Origin: Janthinobacterium sp. UMAB-56
GTDB lineage: Bacteria; Pseudomonadota; Gammaproteobacteria; Burkholderiales; Burkholderiaceae_D
Direction of reading: 5' to 3'
DNA: 52,299 nt
Assembly: GCF_900095265.1 (NCBI RefSeq)
Contig: NZ_LT607661.1
Span: forward strand, 87,734 to 140,032
Numbering within the stretch: position 1 is the first letter of the stretch; every line of letters starts with the position of its first letter. The notes beneath the pieces were generated by a model that searched no databases, was not told the DNA's origin, and saw only the letters and a list, made by a program, of their open reading frames with translations. The position numbers were made by a program, and so were the translations under genes. Below are positions 1 through 9,306 of the stretch, piece after piece.

Positions 1-320
1 ACCGCGTGCGCAACGAGGCGGGCATCGCCAGCATGGCCGTCGGCTCGATTTTTGAGGCCGACCACGCCAACAGCATCATTGCCGCCGGGCGCGCCGACCT
101 GTGCGCCGTGGGCCGGCCGCACCTGGCCAACCCGGCCTGGACCCTGACGGAAATGGCGCGCATCGGCTACAGCGGCGCCGGGGCAGGCGCAGCGTGGCCG
201 AAACAGTACCGGCCGGGCCAGCAGCAGCTGGAACGCAATCTGCAGCGCGAGCGGCAGCTGGCCGCCGCCAATACGGGCCTCACCCCGCAACAGGTGGCCG
301 CGCGGCTGCTGGAAGGATGA
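1..320 (+). CDS. Flavin-dependent aryl-CoA monooxygenase/reductase, C-terminal end (5' truncated by window)
   Basis: Only the last ~105 residues are present; the frame is already open at base 3 and closes with TGA at 318-320. The segment contains VGRPHLANPAWT and GSIFEADHANSII, which resemble the C-terminal end of the Old-Yellow-Enzyme-like half of bifunctional salicylyl-CoA 5-hydroxylase or 2-aminobenzoyl-CoA monooxygenase/reductase proteins. In that family the N-terminal half is an FAD monooxygenase and the C-terminal half an FMN/NADH reductase that dearomatises the ring. The following SDR, hydratase, acyl-CoA dehydrogenase and Rid-like genes match the 2-aminobenzoyl-CoA pathway type. Whether the substrate is 2-aminobenzoyl- or salicylyl-CoA cannot be told from this piece. 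Confidence 0.65.
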   Translation, partial: RVRNEAGIASMAVGSIFEADHANSIIAAGRADLCAVGRPHLANPAWTLTEMARIGYSGAGAGAAWPKQYRPGQQQLERNLQRERQLAAANTGLTPQQVAARLLEG

Positions 321-321
321 C

Positions 322-1122
322 ATGAACAAGGAACAACTGGCCGGCGCATTGGCCGACAAGCACGCGCTGGTGACGGGCGCCGGCAGCGGCATAGGCCTGG
401 CCTGTGCCCGCGCCTTGCTGGACGCGGGCGCCCGGGTCACCCTGGCCGGGCGCGATGGCGCGCGGCTGGCGCGCGCGCGCATGCAACTGGAGGAAGAGGG
501 CCATGCGGGCAGGGTGGCCACCTGCATGCTCGACGTGAGCGTGGAAGCATCCGTGCAAGCGGGCTTCGCGCAGGCGGGGACGCATTTCGGCCGCATCGAC
601 ATATTGATCAATAACGCGGGCCAGGCGCATGCTGCGCCCTTCGGCAAGACGGATGCCGCCATCTGGCAGCAGATGCTGGCCGTGAACCTGACGGGCGTGT
701 TCCACTGCTGCCAGGCGGCCATGCCGGCCATGCTGGATTCGGGCTGGGGGCGCATCGTCAACGTGGCGTCGACGGCGGGCTTGAAAGGCTATCGTTACGT
801 CAGCGCCTATGTCGCCGCCAAGCATGGGGTGATCGGCCTGACGCGCGCGCTGGCGCTGGAAGTGGCGCCACGCGGCGTCACCGTCAACGCCGTCTGCCCC
901 GGCTACACGGAAACGCAGATGGTGGAGCAGGCCGTGCAGAACATCGTGCGCAAGACAGGGCGCGGAGAAGACGCCGCGCGCGCGGAGCTGGCCGCCGCCA
1001 ATCCGCAACAGCGACTGGTGCAGGCGCGCGAAGTGGCCGATGCGGTGGCCTGGCTATGCCTGCCCGCGTCGGCCGCCATGAATGGACAATCGATCGCCGT
1101 CGCCGGCGGTGAAGTCATGTAG
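322..1122 (+). CDS. SDR-family oxidoreductase (3-hydroxyacyl-CoA dehydrogenase type)
   Basis: 266-residue classical short-chain dehydrogenase. The NAD(P)-binding TGAGSGIG motif lies near residues 16-23, NNAG near residue 100, and the catalytic YVAAK (Tyr-x-x-x-Lys) follows a conserved Ser in NVAST. VCPGYTET after the active site is typical of SDRs acting on hydroxyacyl substrates. The ATG lies one base after the upstream stop, so translation is tightly coupled. In aerobic aryl-CoA pathways such an enzyme oxidises a ring-derived 3-hydroxyacyl-CoA. The family is certain; the exact substrate is inferred from neighbours. Confidence 0.88.
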   Translation: MNKEQLAGALADKHALVTGAGSGIGLACARALLDAGARVTLAGRDGARLARARMQLEEEGHAGRVATCMLDVSVEASVQAGFAQAGTHFGRIDILINNAGQAHAAPFGKTDAAIWQQMLAVNLTGVFHCCQAAMPAMLDSGWGRIVNVASTAGLKGYRYVSAYVAAKHGVIGLTRALALEVAPRGVTVNAVCPGYTETQMVEQAVQNIVRKTGRGEDAARAELAAANPQQRLVQAREVADAVAWLCLPASAAMNGQSIAVAGGEVM

Positions 1123-1125
1123 ACA

Positions 1126-1647
1126 ATGGATAAAATGGACAATGAACGCGACCTCCCGCAGGCCGAACCGGTGCTGGATCTGGCCAGCCGCCTGACGCAG
1201 GACCACCACCAGTCGCTCAAGCTGTGGCTGCGCATGCTCTCGTGCACGGTAAAAATCGAAAACGAGGTGCGTACGCGCTTGCGCGCCAGCTTCGGCATCA
1301 CCTTGCCCCGCTTCGATTTGATGGCGCAGCTCGAACGCTTTCCCGATGGCTTGCGCATGGGCGAACTGTCCAAGCGCATGATGGTCACGGGCGGCAATAT
1401 CACGGGCATCACCGACCAGCTGGAGCAGGAAAAACTGGTGGTGCGCGTGGTCGATCCGAAGGACCGCCGCTCCTACAGCGTCAAGCTGACGCCAGCCGGC
1501 CGGCGCGCCTTCGACGAGATGGCGCGCGTGCACGAAGGCTGGATCGCCGAACTGCTGCACGGCGTGGCGCCGGATGATAAAACCCAATTGATCGACCTGC
1601 TGTCGCACATGAAACAGCAGCTGAATAACACTTCCCTCAAGGACTGA
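1126..1647 (+). CDS. MarR-family transcriptional regulator
   Basis: 173 residues with a MarR winged helix-turn-helix in the centre ([19 protein letters not shown] as recognition region, then the wing around [18 protein letters not shown]). It starts 3 bases after the SDR stop and lies inside the catabolic operon, so it probably senses the aryl-CoA substrate or an intermediate and controls this operon, as MarR proteins in aromatic-CoA clusters often do. A second start, ATG at 1132, is possible. Operator and ligand are not visible. Confidence 0.9.
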   Translation: MDKMDNERDLPQAEPVLDLASRLTQDHHQSLKLWLRMLSCTVKIENEVRTRLRASFGITLPRFDLMAQLERFPDGLRMGELSKRMMVTGGNITGITDQLEQEKLVVRVVDPKDRRSYSVKLTPAGRRAFDEMARVHEGWIAELLHGVAPDDKTQLIDLLSHMKQQLNNTSLKD

Positions 1648-1649
1648 CC

Positions 1650-2504
<855 letters not shown>

Positions 2505-2505
2505 G

Positions 2506-3666
2506 ATGAGCAGCACACGCGATACGACTTACCTGGACTGGCCGTTTTTCGAAGCGCGCCACGCCGAACTTGAACGTGACCTCGATGCCTGGGCGACGCA
2601 GCACCTGGACGACGTGCATGGCGCCGATGTCGATGCGGCTTGCCGCGCGCTGGTGGCCCAATTGGGACAGGGCGGCTGGCTCGCGCATGCTACCGGCATC
2701 GATGGAAAAATCGACACGCGCGCCATTTGCCTGATGCGCGAAACCCTGGCGCGCCATAACGGCTTGGCCGATTTTGCCTTTGCCATGCAGGGCCTGGGTT
2801 CGGGCGCCATCGGCCTGTTCGGCAGCGCGCAGAACAAGGCGCGCTATCTGCCGGACGTGGCCAGCGGCAAGCGCATCGCCGCCTTTGCCCTGTCCGAGCC
2901 GCAGGCCGGCTCCGACGTGGCGGCCATGGCGTGCGCGGCGCGCCGCGACGGCGAAGAGTATGTGCTCGACGGCGAAAAGACGTGGATCTCGAACGGTGGC
3001 ATCGCCGACTTCTACGTGGTGTTCGCCCGCACGGGCGAGGCACCCGGCGCGCGCGGCATCAGCGCCTTCATCGTCGACGCCGACAATCCCGGCCTGGAAA
3101 TCGCCGAGCGCATCGCCGTCATCGCGCCGCATCCGCTGGCGCGCCTGCGGTTCAACAACTGCCGCGTGCCTGTCGCGCAGCGCCTGGGCGAGGCGGGGCA
3201 GGGTTTCAAGGTGGCCATGGCGACACTCGACGTGTTCCGCACTTCGGTGGCCGCCGCCGCCCTGGGCTTTGCGCGGCGCGCCTTCGATGAAGCGCTGCGC
3301 CACGCGACAAAGCGCCAGATGTTCGGCCAGACCCTGGCAGACTTCCAGCTGACGCAGGCAAAATTAGCGCAGATGGCCACCGGCATCGACGCGGCAGCGC
3401 TGCTGACCTACCGCGCCGCCTGGCAGCGCGACCAGGGCCGCAAGGTGACGAAGGAGGCGGCGATGGCCAAGCTGACGGCGACAGAGACGGCGCAGCAGGT
3501 GATCGACGCGGCCGTGCAACTGTTCGGCGGCATGGGCGTGGTGAGCGACCATCCGGTCGAGCGCCTGTACCGGGAAATTCGCGCCTTGCGCATCTACGAG
3601 GGCGCCAGCGAGGTACAGCAGTTGATCATCGCGCGCGAACTGCTGCGCGAGGCGGTGGACGCATGA
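2506..3666 (+). CDS. Acyl-CoA dehydrogenase
   Basis: 386 residues, the normal size of an acyl-CoA dehydrogenase. The frame is open further upstream, but ATG 2506 ([12 protein letters not shown]) sits right behind the hydratase stop and gives the family length. The FAD/substrate motif [15 protein letters not shown], the [17 protein letters not shown] loop and the C-terminal YEGASEVQ motif, which in this family carries or lies close to the catalytic Glu, are present. It would catalyse alpha,beta-dehydrogenation of an acyl-CoA intermediate, passing electrons to ETF. It is part of the catabolic operon and its stop overlaps the next open frame. Confidence 0.9.
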   Translation: MSSTRDTTYLDWPFFEARHAELERDLDAWATQHLDDVHGADVDAACRALVAQLGQGGWLAHATGIDGKIDTRAICLMRETLARHNGLADFAFAMQGLGSGAIGLFGSAQNKARYLPDVASGKRIAAFALSEPQAGSDVAAMACAARRDGEEYVLDGEKTWISNGGIADFYVVFARTGEAPGARGISAFIVDADNPGLEIAERIAVIAPHPLARLRFNNCRVPVAQRLGEAGQGFKVAMATLDVFRTSVAAAALGFARRAFDEALRHATKRQMFGQTLADFQLTQAKLAQMATGIDAAALLTYRAAWQRDQGRKVTKEAAMAKLTATETAQQVIDAAVQLFGGMGVVSDHPVERLYREIRALRIYEGASEVQQLIIARELLREAVDA

Positions 3667-3692
3667 ACCGCATGAATAATCAGGAGAACGTG

Positions 3693-4085
3693 ATGCAAGT
3701 GCTGCAACCCGCAGGATGGGCCAGGCCGCGCGGCTATGCGAATGGCATCGCCGCCAGCGGGCGCACGGTGTATGTCAGCGGCATGATAGGCTGGGATGCC
3801 CAGGGACAGTTCTATACGGACGATTTTGCGGGACAGGTGCGCCAGGCCTTGCAGAATATCGTCGCCGTGCTGGCCGAAGCGGGCGCCATGCCCGAGCACA
3901 TCGTGCGCATGAACTGGTATGTGCTGGACAAGAAGGAGTATGTGGCGGCATATCCACAAATTGGTGTTGCTTACAGGGAAATCATCGGCAAGCATTTCCC
4001 GGCCATGACGGCCGTGCAGGTGGCCGGATTGATCGAGGATAGAGCGAAGGTCGAGATCGAGGTGACGGCGGTGCTGCCTGACTGA
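3693..4085 (+). CDS. Rid (YjgF/YER057c/UK114) family protein
   Basis: 130 residues from ATG 3693, chosen because AGGAG at 3682-3686 lies 6 bases upstream and because this matches Rid length; an ATG at 3663 would add 10 residues. Typical Rid elements are VYVSGMIGWDAQGQ and the C-terminal VEIEVTAVLP strand. The Arg of archetypal RidA (V-x-R-L-P) that holds the imine substrate's carboxylate is Gly here (QVAGLIED), so it may not be a classic 2-iminoacid deaminase. Rid-like proteins recur in 2-aminobenzoyl-CoA clusters, where release of ammonia or an enamine is expected. Last gene of the catabolic operon. Confidence 0.85.
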   Translation: MQVLQPAGWARPRGYANGIAASGRTVYVSGMIGWDAQGQFYTDDFAGQVRQALQNIVAVLAEAGAMPEHIVRMNWYVLDKKEYVAAYPQIGVAYREIIGKHFPAMTAVQVAGLIEDRAKVEIEVTAVLPD

Positions 4086-4207
4086 ATTTCCGATATGAAA
4101 TATTGCACATTGGCATCCAAATAATAAATATAAAAACATTATCTCTCATGTTATATTTGGCAACCGGAAAATGCGCCGGTTTTAAATACTGACAGTCGAG
4201 GCAAGGG

Positions 4208-4942
4208 ATGCGAAACAATTTTAGAGCAGCAAGTAGTCTGGTGCTGGCCGTGGCCGGCATGGGTTTTTGTCTGGGTGCGCAGGCCGGATCTGGCACGTCA
4301 CTACTCTCTCCCGGCTATCAGACGCAGCTGGAAACCTGGCTCGGTGAAGGTCCCTTGGCATTGACGAATATCTACAGCAAGGCGACGGGCGACACCTCGC
4401 TGGACTTTCACAAGGCAGCCGATGGCAAAGGGCGGACCTTTTCCATCATGGAAGCGACCAACGCATCGGGGCAAACCTGGCTCGTCGGTGGTTACAACCC
4501 GCAAAGCTGGAGTTCCACCGATGGCATGCATGTGACCATGGATGACAGCGAGCGTACCGCCTTTCTGTTCAACCTGACTGCGGGTTTCGTGCTGCCGCAA
4601 TTGAAGCAATATTTCAACGGTGACGGTGTTGGCAAGGACCAGACCTACAATCATGCCAATTATGGCCCCACTTTTGGCTACGGACATGATTTGTATGTAC
4701 CGCAGGACCTCACGCATGGCGGCAGTTCTTTTCTCTATACCTATAATTATCTGGGCCAGCCATCGAGCGGGGTCAGTCTGCTCGACGGTTCAGTCTGGCA
4801 TGGTAACGATGTAACCTTCGGCGCCATCCAGGTATTTGCCATCAGCGCCGTGCCGGAGCCGGGAACATATGGAATGCTCATGGCAGGATTGCTGCTGATA
4901 GTGGCGCGCAGGCGTGGCAGGGTTGCGGCACGCTCCGTCTGA
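4208..4942 (+). CDS. PEP-CTERM sorting-domain protein with TLD-like domain
   Basis: 244 residues. An N-terminal signal peptide (hydrophobic SLVLAVAGMGFCLGAQA) precedes a ~190-residue body. The end is a PEP-CTERM tripartite signal: VPEPGTYGMLMAG, a short hydrophobic helix and an Arg-rich tail (ARRRGR). The body (YSKATGDTSLDFHKAADGKG, then WLVGGYNPQSW, ending GAIQVFAI) resembles a TLD domain, known best from eukaryotic Oxr1-type proteins and from some PEP-CTERM-anchored proteins. It is probably exported and processed by XrtB encoded at 15545. Start ATG is preceded by GAGGCAAGGG. PEP-CTERM certain, TLD assignment moderate. Confidence 0.82.
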   Translation: MRNNFRAASSLVLAVAGMGFCLGAQAGSGTSLLSPGYQTQLETWLGEGPLALTNIYSKATGDTSLDFHKAADGKGRTFSIMEATNASGQTWLVGGYNPQSWSSTDGMHVTMDDSERTAFLFNLTAGFVLPQLKQYFNGDGVGKDQTYNHANYGPTFGYGHDLYVPQDLTHGGSSFLYTYNYLGQPSSGVSLLDGSVWHGNDVTFGAIQVFAISAVPEPGTYGMLMAGLLLIVARRRGRVAARSV

Positions 4943-4989
4943 AGTGGCGCGGCCCGTTTGCCAGGCTGTCAATGGTCAGCGCTTGCCTG

Positions 4990-4995
4990 TATAAT
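4990..4995 (+). promoter_or_regulatory. Candidate -10 box of the tRNA-Arg gene
   Basis: Perfect TATAAT followed by GCCGC, 12 bases before the tRNA. No convincing -35 is seen at 16-18 bases upstream (TGTCAA at 4967-4972 is weak). Confidence 0.4.
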
Positions 4996-5007
4996 GCCGC
5001 TGCGCGT

Positions 5008-5082
5008 GTCGCCATCGTACAATGGATAGTACAAGGTCCTCCTAAGACTTAAATGCAGGTTCGATTCCTGCTGGCGACACCA
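5008..5082 (+). tRNA. tRNA-Arg (anticodon CCT)
   Basis: Cloverleaf folded by hand. Acceptor GTCGCCA (5008-5014) pairs with TGGCGAC (5072-5078), followed by discriminator A and a genomically encoded CCA (5080-5082). The D stem is GTAC/GTAC, the anticodon stem AGGTC/GACTT with loop CTCCTAA giving anticodon CCT (reads AGG), and the T arm GCAGG-TTCGATT-CCTGC. No integrase or duplicated 3' end is seen nearby, so there is no sign of an island attached here. Confidence 0.95.
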
Positions 5083-5205
5083 CGTTTCCACGCAACGCGT
5101 GTCGGCAGCCTGTGTTCATCCAGGCGGTAGTTACTGGTCGATGGCGATTGAAGTCCGAGTTATCGGTACAATGCGTGCTTCATTCATCCAATCGGCGGCT
5201 GTTTT

Positions 5206-5223
5206 GCACACCACGCGGTGTGC
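5206..5223 (+). promoter_or_regulatory. Hairpin in the uup leader
   Basis: Perfect 7-bp inverted repeat GCACACC-ACGC-GGTGTGC ending 31 bases before the uup ATG. There is no T-tract, so it is not a terminator. It could affect leader RNA structure or mRNA stability; function unknown. Confidence 0.3.
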
Positions 5224-5254
5224 GCGAGACGGCGCCCGAGCACTCTTACTCATT

Positions 5255-7147
5255 ATGGCTGTCATTTCTCTTTCATCGGCGCAACTTGCGTTCGGTCACG
5301 TCGCGCTGCTCGATCACGCGGAATTTTCACTGGAAACCACGGAGCGGGTCGGCTTGATCGGCCGCAACGGTACGGGTAAATCCTCGCTGTTGAAGGTTAT
5401 TTCGGGCAAGTTCAAGCTCGATGACGGCTTGTTGGTGATGCAACAAGGCATCAAGATTGCGTATGTGGAGCAGGAGCCGCAATTCGATCCGGACATGTCC
5501 GTGTTCGACGCCGTCGCTTCCGGCATGGGCGAATCGCAGGCGTGGTTGAAGGAATACGATGCGCTGACGGGCCAGTTTGGTCAGGGCAATGATGACGAAC
5601 TGATGGAACGCATGCACGACATCCAGGTCAAACTCGATGCGGCCGATGCATGGAGCTTGCCAAACAAGGTGGAAACTGTGCTCGACCGTTTGAACCTGAC
5701 GGGCGACATGCTGATGAAAACCCTGTCCGGCGGGATGCAAAAGCGCGTGGCGCTGGCGCGCGCGCTGGTGTCGGCGCCCGATGTGCTGCTGCTCGATGAG
5801 CCGACCAACCATCTGGATTTCAGCTCCATCCTGTGGCTGGAAGGCCTGTTGCGCGATTTCAAGGGCAGCGTGCTGTTCATTACCCATGACCGCTCCTTCC
5901 TCGACAACGTTGCCACGCGCATCATCGAACTCGACCGCGGCCGCTTGCTGTCGTACCCGGGCAACTTCACGGCTTACCAGACCCGCAAGGCGGAGCAGCT
6001 GGAAATCGAAGAAGTGGAAAACGCCAAGTTCGACAAGTTCCTGGCGCAGGAAGAAGTGTGGATACGCAAGGGCGTCAAGGCCCGCCGCGTGCGCGACGAA
6101 GGCCGCGTGCGCCGCCTGGAAGCGCTGCGCCTGACGCGCAATGCGCGCCGCGATCAGCAGGGACAAGTGAAACTGGACGTGTCGGCAGGCGAACGCTCGG
6201 GCAAGATCGTGGCTGACCTGGAAAACGTCTCCAAGATTTACGGCGACAAGGTCATCGTCAAGGATTTCAGTGCCACCATCTTGCGCGGCGACAAAGTTGG
6301 CCTGATCGGTGCCAACGGCGCCGGCAAGACCACTTTGCTGAAGATGATCCTGGGCCAGGAAGAGTCGGATACGGGCACTATCCGCCTGGGCACCAAGCTG
6401 CAAGTGGCGTATTTCGACCAGATGCGCACGCAGCTGAACGAAGAGGCGAACCTGATGGAAACCATCGCGCCGGGTAGCGACTGGGTCGAGATCAATGGCC
6501 AGCGCCGTCACGTGATGACTTACCTGAACGACTTCCTGTTCGCGCCGGAACGCGCGCGTTCGCCCGTCAAGTCGCTGTCCGGTGGCGAGCGCAACCGTTT
6601 GCTCCTGGCGCGTTTGTTCGCCAAGCCGGCCAACGTGCTGGTGCTCGATGAGCCGACCAATGACCTGGATATCGATACCCTGGAATTGCTGGAAGAGTTG
6701 CTGGAAGAATACACCGGCACCGTCTTCCTCGTCAGCCATGACCGCACCTTCCTCGACAACGTGGTCACGCAGGTGATCGTCGCCGAAGGCGAGGGCAAGT
6801 GGCGCGAATTCGTCGGCGGCTACACGGACTGGGAGCGCGTGCGTACCTTGCCGATCGCCACGGCGCCCGCCAGCAAGCCGGCCGTCAAGGTCGAGGCAGC
6901 CGCACCGGCCGCGAAGCAGAAAAAGCTCAGCTACAAGGAACAGCGCGAGTTGGAAGAGTTGCCCAAACTGATAGCCAAGCTGGAAGACGAGCAATCGGTG
7001 CTGGCAGCCCAATTGTCGCACCCTGACTTCTACAAGAAGACGCCGGCCGAAGGCAAGCGCCTGAATGCACGCGTGGCAGAGATCGAAGGCGAACTGCTGG
7101 AAGCGCTGGAAAAGTGGGAGCTGATCGAGGCACGCGCCAACGGTTGA
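5255..7147 (+). CDS. uup: ABC-F family ATPase Uup
   Basis: 630 residues from ATG 5255 (MAVISLSSAQLAFG); the frame is open further upstream, but that part is not family-like. There are two ABC domains. The first has Walker A GRNGTGKSS, signature LSGGMQKR and Walker B VLLLDEPTNHLD. The second has GANGAGKTT, LSGGERNR and VLVLDEPTNDLD. The inter-domain linker has the KARRVRDEGRVRRLEALR pattern of Uup, and the C-terminal ~80 residues form a Lys/Glu-rich coiled coil (SYKEQRELEELPKL) typical of Uup DNA-binding tails. It has no membrane segments. Uup acts on ribosomes and affects precise excision of transposons. Housekeeping gene downstream of the tRNA. Confidence 0.93.
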   Translation: MAVISLSSAQLAFGHVALLDHAEFSLETTERVGLIGRNGTGKSSLLKVISGKFKLDDGLLVMQQGIKIAYVEQEPQFDPDMSVFDAVASGMGESQAWLKEYDALTGQFGQGNDDELMERMHDIQVKLDAADAWSLPNKVETVLDRLNLTGDMLMKTLSGGMQKRVALARALVSAPDVLLLDEPTNHLDFSSILWLEGLLRDFKGSVLFITHDRSFLDNVATRIIELDRGRLLSYPGNFTAYQTRKAEQLEIEEVENAKFDKFLAQEEVWIRKGVKARRVRDEGRVRRLEALRLTRNARRDQQGQVKLDVSAGERSGKIVADLENVSKIYGDKVIVKDFSATILRGDKVGLIGANGAGKTTLLKMILGQEESDTGTIRLGTKLQVAYFDQMRTQLNEEANLMETIAPGSDWVEINGQRRHVMTYLNDFLFAPERARSPVKSLSGGERNRLLLARLFAKPANVLVLDEPTNDLDIDTLELLEELLEEYTGTVFLVSHDRTFLDNVVTQVIVAEGEGKWREFVGGYTDWERVRTLPIATAPASKPAVKVEAAAPAAKQKKLSYKEQRELEELPKLIAKLEDEQSVLAAQLSHPDFYKKTPAEGKRLNARVAEIEGELLEALEKWELIEARANG

Positions 7148-7187
7148 TTGTTTTTCCCATCTCCTGTTGTAATTAAGTTAGGATTAC

Positions 7188-7218
7188 TTGCCACGGCAAC
7201 CGTCCAGCTTGATATAAT
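7188..7218 (+). promoter_or_regulatory. Candidate promoter of the CAAX-like/epsL/transferase unit
   Basis: TTGCCA (7188-7193) and TATAAT (7213-7218) with a long 19-base spacer, followed by a second TATAAT at 7221-7226 in a strongly AT-rich stretch. It is the only promoter-like sequence between uup and the first eps gene. The spacer is suboptimal, so either -10 box could be used. Confidence 0.35.
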
Positions 7219-7250
7219 TATATAATTATATTTTTTACATCGGGAGATGC

Positions 7251-7331
7251 ATGTTTGTTATCAAAAACACGCGATCCGGGCCAACGCGTCCGGCGCGTCA
7301 GTCCATCCCGGTTGCGCTGCGCCATGTTTGA
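7251..7331 (+). CDS. Possible 26-codon leader peptide overlapping the next start
   Basis: ATG 7251 is preceded by GGGAG (7242-7246) and opens a 26-residue frame (MFVIKNTRSG...ALRHV) ending TGA 7329-7331. That stop overlaps the ATG at 7324 of the CAAX-like gene by 8 bases, an arrangement suited to translational coupling, because the ATG at 7324 has no clear ribosome site of its own. It may be chance, or the real start of the downstream gene may be TTG 7255 using the same GGGAG. Confidence 0.25.
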   Translation: MFVIKNTRSGPTRPARQSIPVALRHV

Positions 7332-7986
7332 TCGTGCCGCCTTGCCCCGGGTAGTACCATTTCTGGCCTATCTCTCCTTCATTTTCATTGCCGACATGCT
7401 TGGCCGGCTGGGCGTTGCCGCGCAGGATATGCGCTGGTTGTATGCCGTCAAGATCGGCGTCGTGCTGGGCATGCTGTTGTACTGGCGCCGCCATTACACG
7501 GAATTGCGGTGGACGCCGCTGGGCGCGCGTGCGCTGGCCGTTGCGCTGGCGACCGGAATTGTTGTTTTTCTGTTGTGGATCAACCTCGATGCAGCTTGGA
7601 TGACGATCGGCAGTGCCGATGGCTTCGATCCCCGCAATGAGGGGCGCATCGAATGGAGCCTGGTGGTCTTGCGCATCGCTGGCGCCGCTCTCGTGGTGCC
7701 CGTGATGGAAGAACTGTTCTGGCGCTCTTTCCTGCTGCGCTGGATCGACGCCCCTGATTTCCTGAAATACGAGCCACGCTTGGCTAGTGCCAAGGCTTTT
7801 GTTGTCAGCGTGGTACTGTTTGGTTTCGAACACAATTTGTGGCTGGCCGGTATTGTTGCCGGCGCCGCGTATAGCTTGCTGTACATGCGCAGCCAGTCGC
7901 TGTGGTCGCCCATCCTCGCCCATGGCGTGACAAATGGCGTGCTGGGCCTCTGGATTGTTTCCGGTGGACACTGGACTTACTGGTAA
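7324..7986 (+). CDS. Exosortase-associated CAAX prenyl protease-related (CPBP) membrane protein
   Basis: 220 residues, multi-pass membrane protein of the CPBP/ABI intramembrane metalloprotease family. The three family motifs are visible: EELFWR (Glu-Glu-x-x-x-Arg), FGFEH and HGVTN. It resembles the CAAX-protease-related family that accompanies exosortase/PEP-CTERM loci; these may act beside or after the exosortase, but no substrate is established. Start ATG 7324 was chosen for family length. TTG 7255, in frame with a good GGGAG, would add 23 non-hydrophobic residues. First gene of the eps region, 34 bases before epsL. Confidence 0.82.
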   Translation: MFDRAALPRVVPFLAYLSFIFIADMLGRLGVAAQDMRWLYAVKIGVVLGMLLYWRRHYTELRWTPLGARALAVALATGIVVFLLWINLDAAWMTIGSADGFDPRNEGRIEWSLVVLRIAGAALVVPVMEELFWRSFLLRWIDAPDFLKYEPRLASAKAFVVSVVLFGFEHNLWLAGIVAGAAYSLLYMRSQSLWSPILAHGVTNGVLGLWIVSGGHWTYW

Positions 7987-8020
7987 TATTGCCAATCAAC
8001 TGTTTGCTCTCTCAAAGACA

Positions 8021-9298
8021 ATGCCCATGTTGAATTCACCGTATCATCGCCAAGCCCGTACCGGCCAACCAGGAATGCAGCGCAACCGCTTGGACTGGGC
8101 CTTGGCGCGCATATTGCCCACGTCGCTCTTGCTTGCTGGCGGTGCCGCCTGCTGCTTGCCGGCCAGCGCCGCCATCAGCGATACGATCTCGCCTTTCATC
8201 TCTACCTCGTACTCCTATGACGACAATCTGTTCCGGATCGACGACAAGGCGCCTGGTTTTGACGGGCAGCGCTCCGATACCTCGCGCCAGGTACAGGCGG
8301 GATTCCTGATCAATCGTCCCATCGGCCGGCAATTGCTGACGGGCCAGGTAAAGTGGTCGCGCGTTTACTTTGATCATTTTGACCAGCTCGACTACACGGG
8401 CAAGGACTATCTGGCCGACCTCGAGTGGCATATTGCCAATCACCTCGAAGGCCACGTGGGCGCCAGTTATTCGCAGACCCTGACGCCGTTCAGCGATTTG
8501 CAAAGCTCGGACCGTAACTTGCGCACGATACGCCGCGAATATGTGAATGGGGGGTGGCGCTTTCATCCCAGCTGGCGCGTGCGGGGCGGGTTCTCGCGCG
8601 ACAAATATACCTATGATTCGATTGTGCAAAAAATTTCTGACAGGCAAGAAGACGCCACCGAACTGGGCCTCGACTATCTGCCGGCCAGCAATAGTCGGAT
8701 CGGCATACAACTGCGCCATCTGAAAGGTACTTATCCGAACCGGGCGAACCTGGCCGCGTTTGGCATTGAGCAAGGATACGAGCAGGACGAGGTCAAGGCG
8801 AACATCTATTGGCGTTTCAGCGGCGTGACGCAAGTGCAGCTGCTTGGCGGCTGGGTGAAACGCAAGAACGATCTCTTTTCAGGGCGCGACTCCAGCGGCG
8901 CCAATGGCCGGGTCACCGTGTACTGGGCGCCGCTCGGCAAGGTGCGTTTTACGGGCAGCGTGTGGCATGAATTTGCTGCCGTGGAAAATTCTCTGATCAC
9001 CAGCAGCTTGAACAATGGCGCCAGCCTGGCCGCCGCCTGGGATATCTCGGCCAAGGTGCGCATGGATGCCCAGGTCCGGCGTGAAAAACGCGATTTTTCC
9101 GCCGCCAGTGGCCTTGTGCTGCCAAACGACGTGAACGATACGACGCGCACGTCGTCGATCGGCCTGACCTATGCGCCGCGGCCGAATATCCAGTTGGGCA
9201 TCAATGCCTTCCAGGATACGCGCAAGGGCGCCCCTATTATCAATACTGGCAGCTACCGTGCCAAAGGCGCATCGCTTAGCGCCAGCATCCAGTTCTGA
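8021..9298 (+). CDS. epsL: Exopolysaccharide operon outer-membrane beta-barrel protein EpsL
   Basis: 425 residues from ATG 8021 (others at 8027 and 8075). There is a signal peptide (ILPTSLLLAGGAACCLPASA). The mature part is rich in alternating aromatic strands, with SYSYDDNLFRIDD near its start, and ends in Phe (LSASIQF), as outer-membrane barrels do. This matches the EpsL family of XrtB-type EPS operons, presumed to aid polysaccharide secretion through the outer membrane. It follows the CAAX-like gene closely and is followed after 8 bases by the sugar-phosphate transferase. The start codon is uncertain because no site has a strong Shine-Dalgarno. Confidence 0.85.
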   Translation: MPMLNSPYHRQARTGQPGMQRNRLDWALARILPTSLLLAGGAACCLPASAAISDTISPFISTSYSYDDNLFRIDDKAPGFDGQRSDTSRQVQAGFLINRPIGRQLLTGQVKWSRVYFDHFDQLDYTGKDYLADLEWHIANHLEGHVGASYSQTLTPFSDLQSSDRNLRTIRREYVNGGWRFHPSWRVRGGFSRDKYTYDSIVQKISDRQEDATELGLDYLPASNSRIGIQLRHLKGTYPNRANLAAFGIEQGYEQDEVKANIYWRFSGVTQVQLLGGWVKRKNDLFSGRDSSGANGRVTVYWAPLGKVRFTGSVWHEFAAVENSLITSSLNNGASLAAAWDISAKVRMDAQVRREKRDFSAASGLVLPNDVNDTTRTSSIGLTYAPRPNIQLGINAFQDTRKGAPIINTGSYRAKGASLSASIQF

Positions 9299-9306
9299 AG
9301 AGTATT

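Noticed and set aside
5008..5082. tRNA-Arg as an integration site of a genomic island
   Set aside because: No integrase and no repeated tRNA 3' end were seen; uup and the flanks have ordinary composition.
5327..7021. Long minus-strand open frame of 564 codons opposite uup
   Set aside because: It is the shadow of a GC-rich gene with clear ABC-F motifs on the plus strand; its product is low-complexity His/Gln/Arg-rich.
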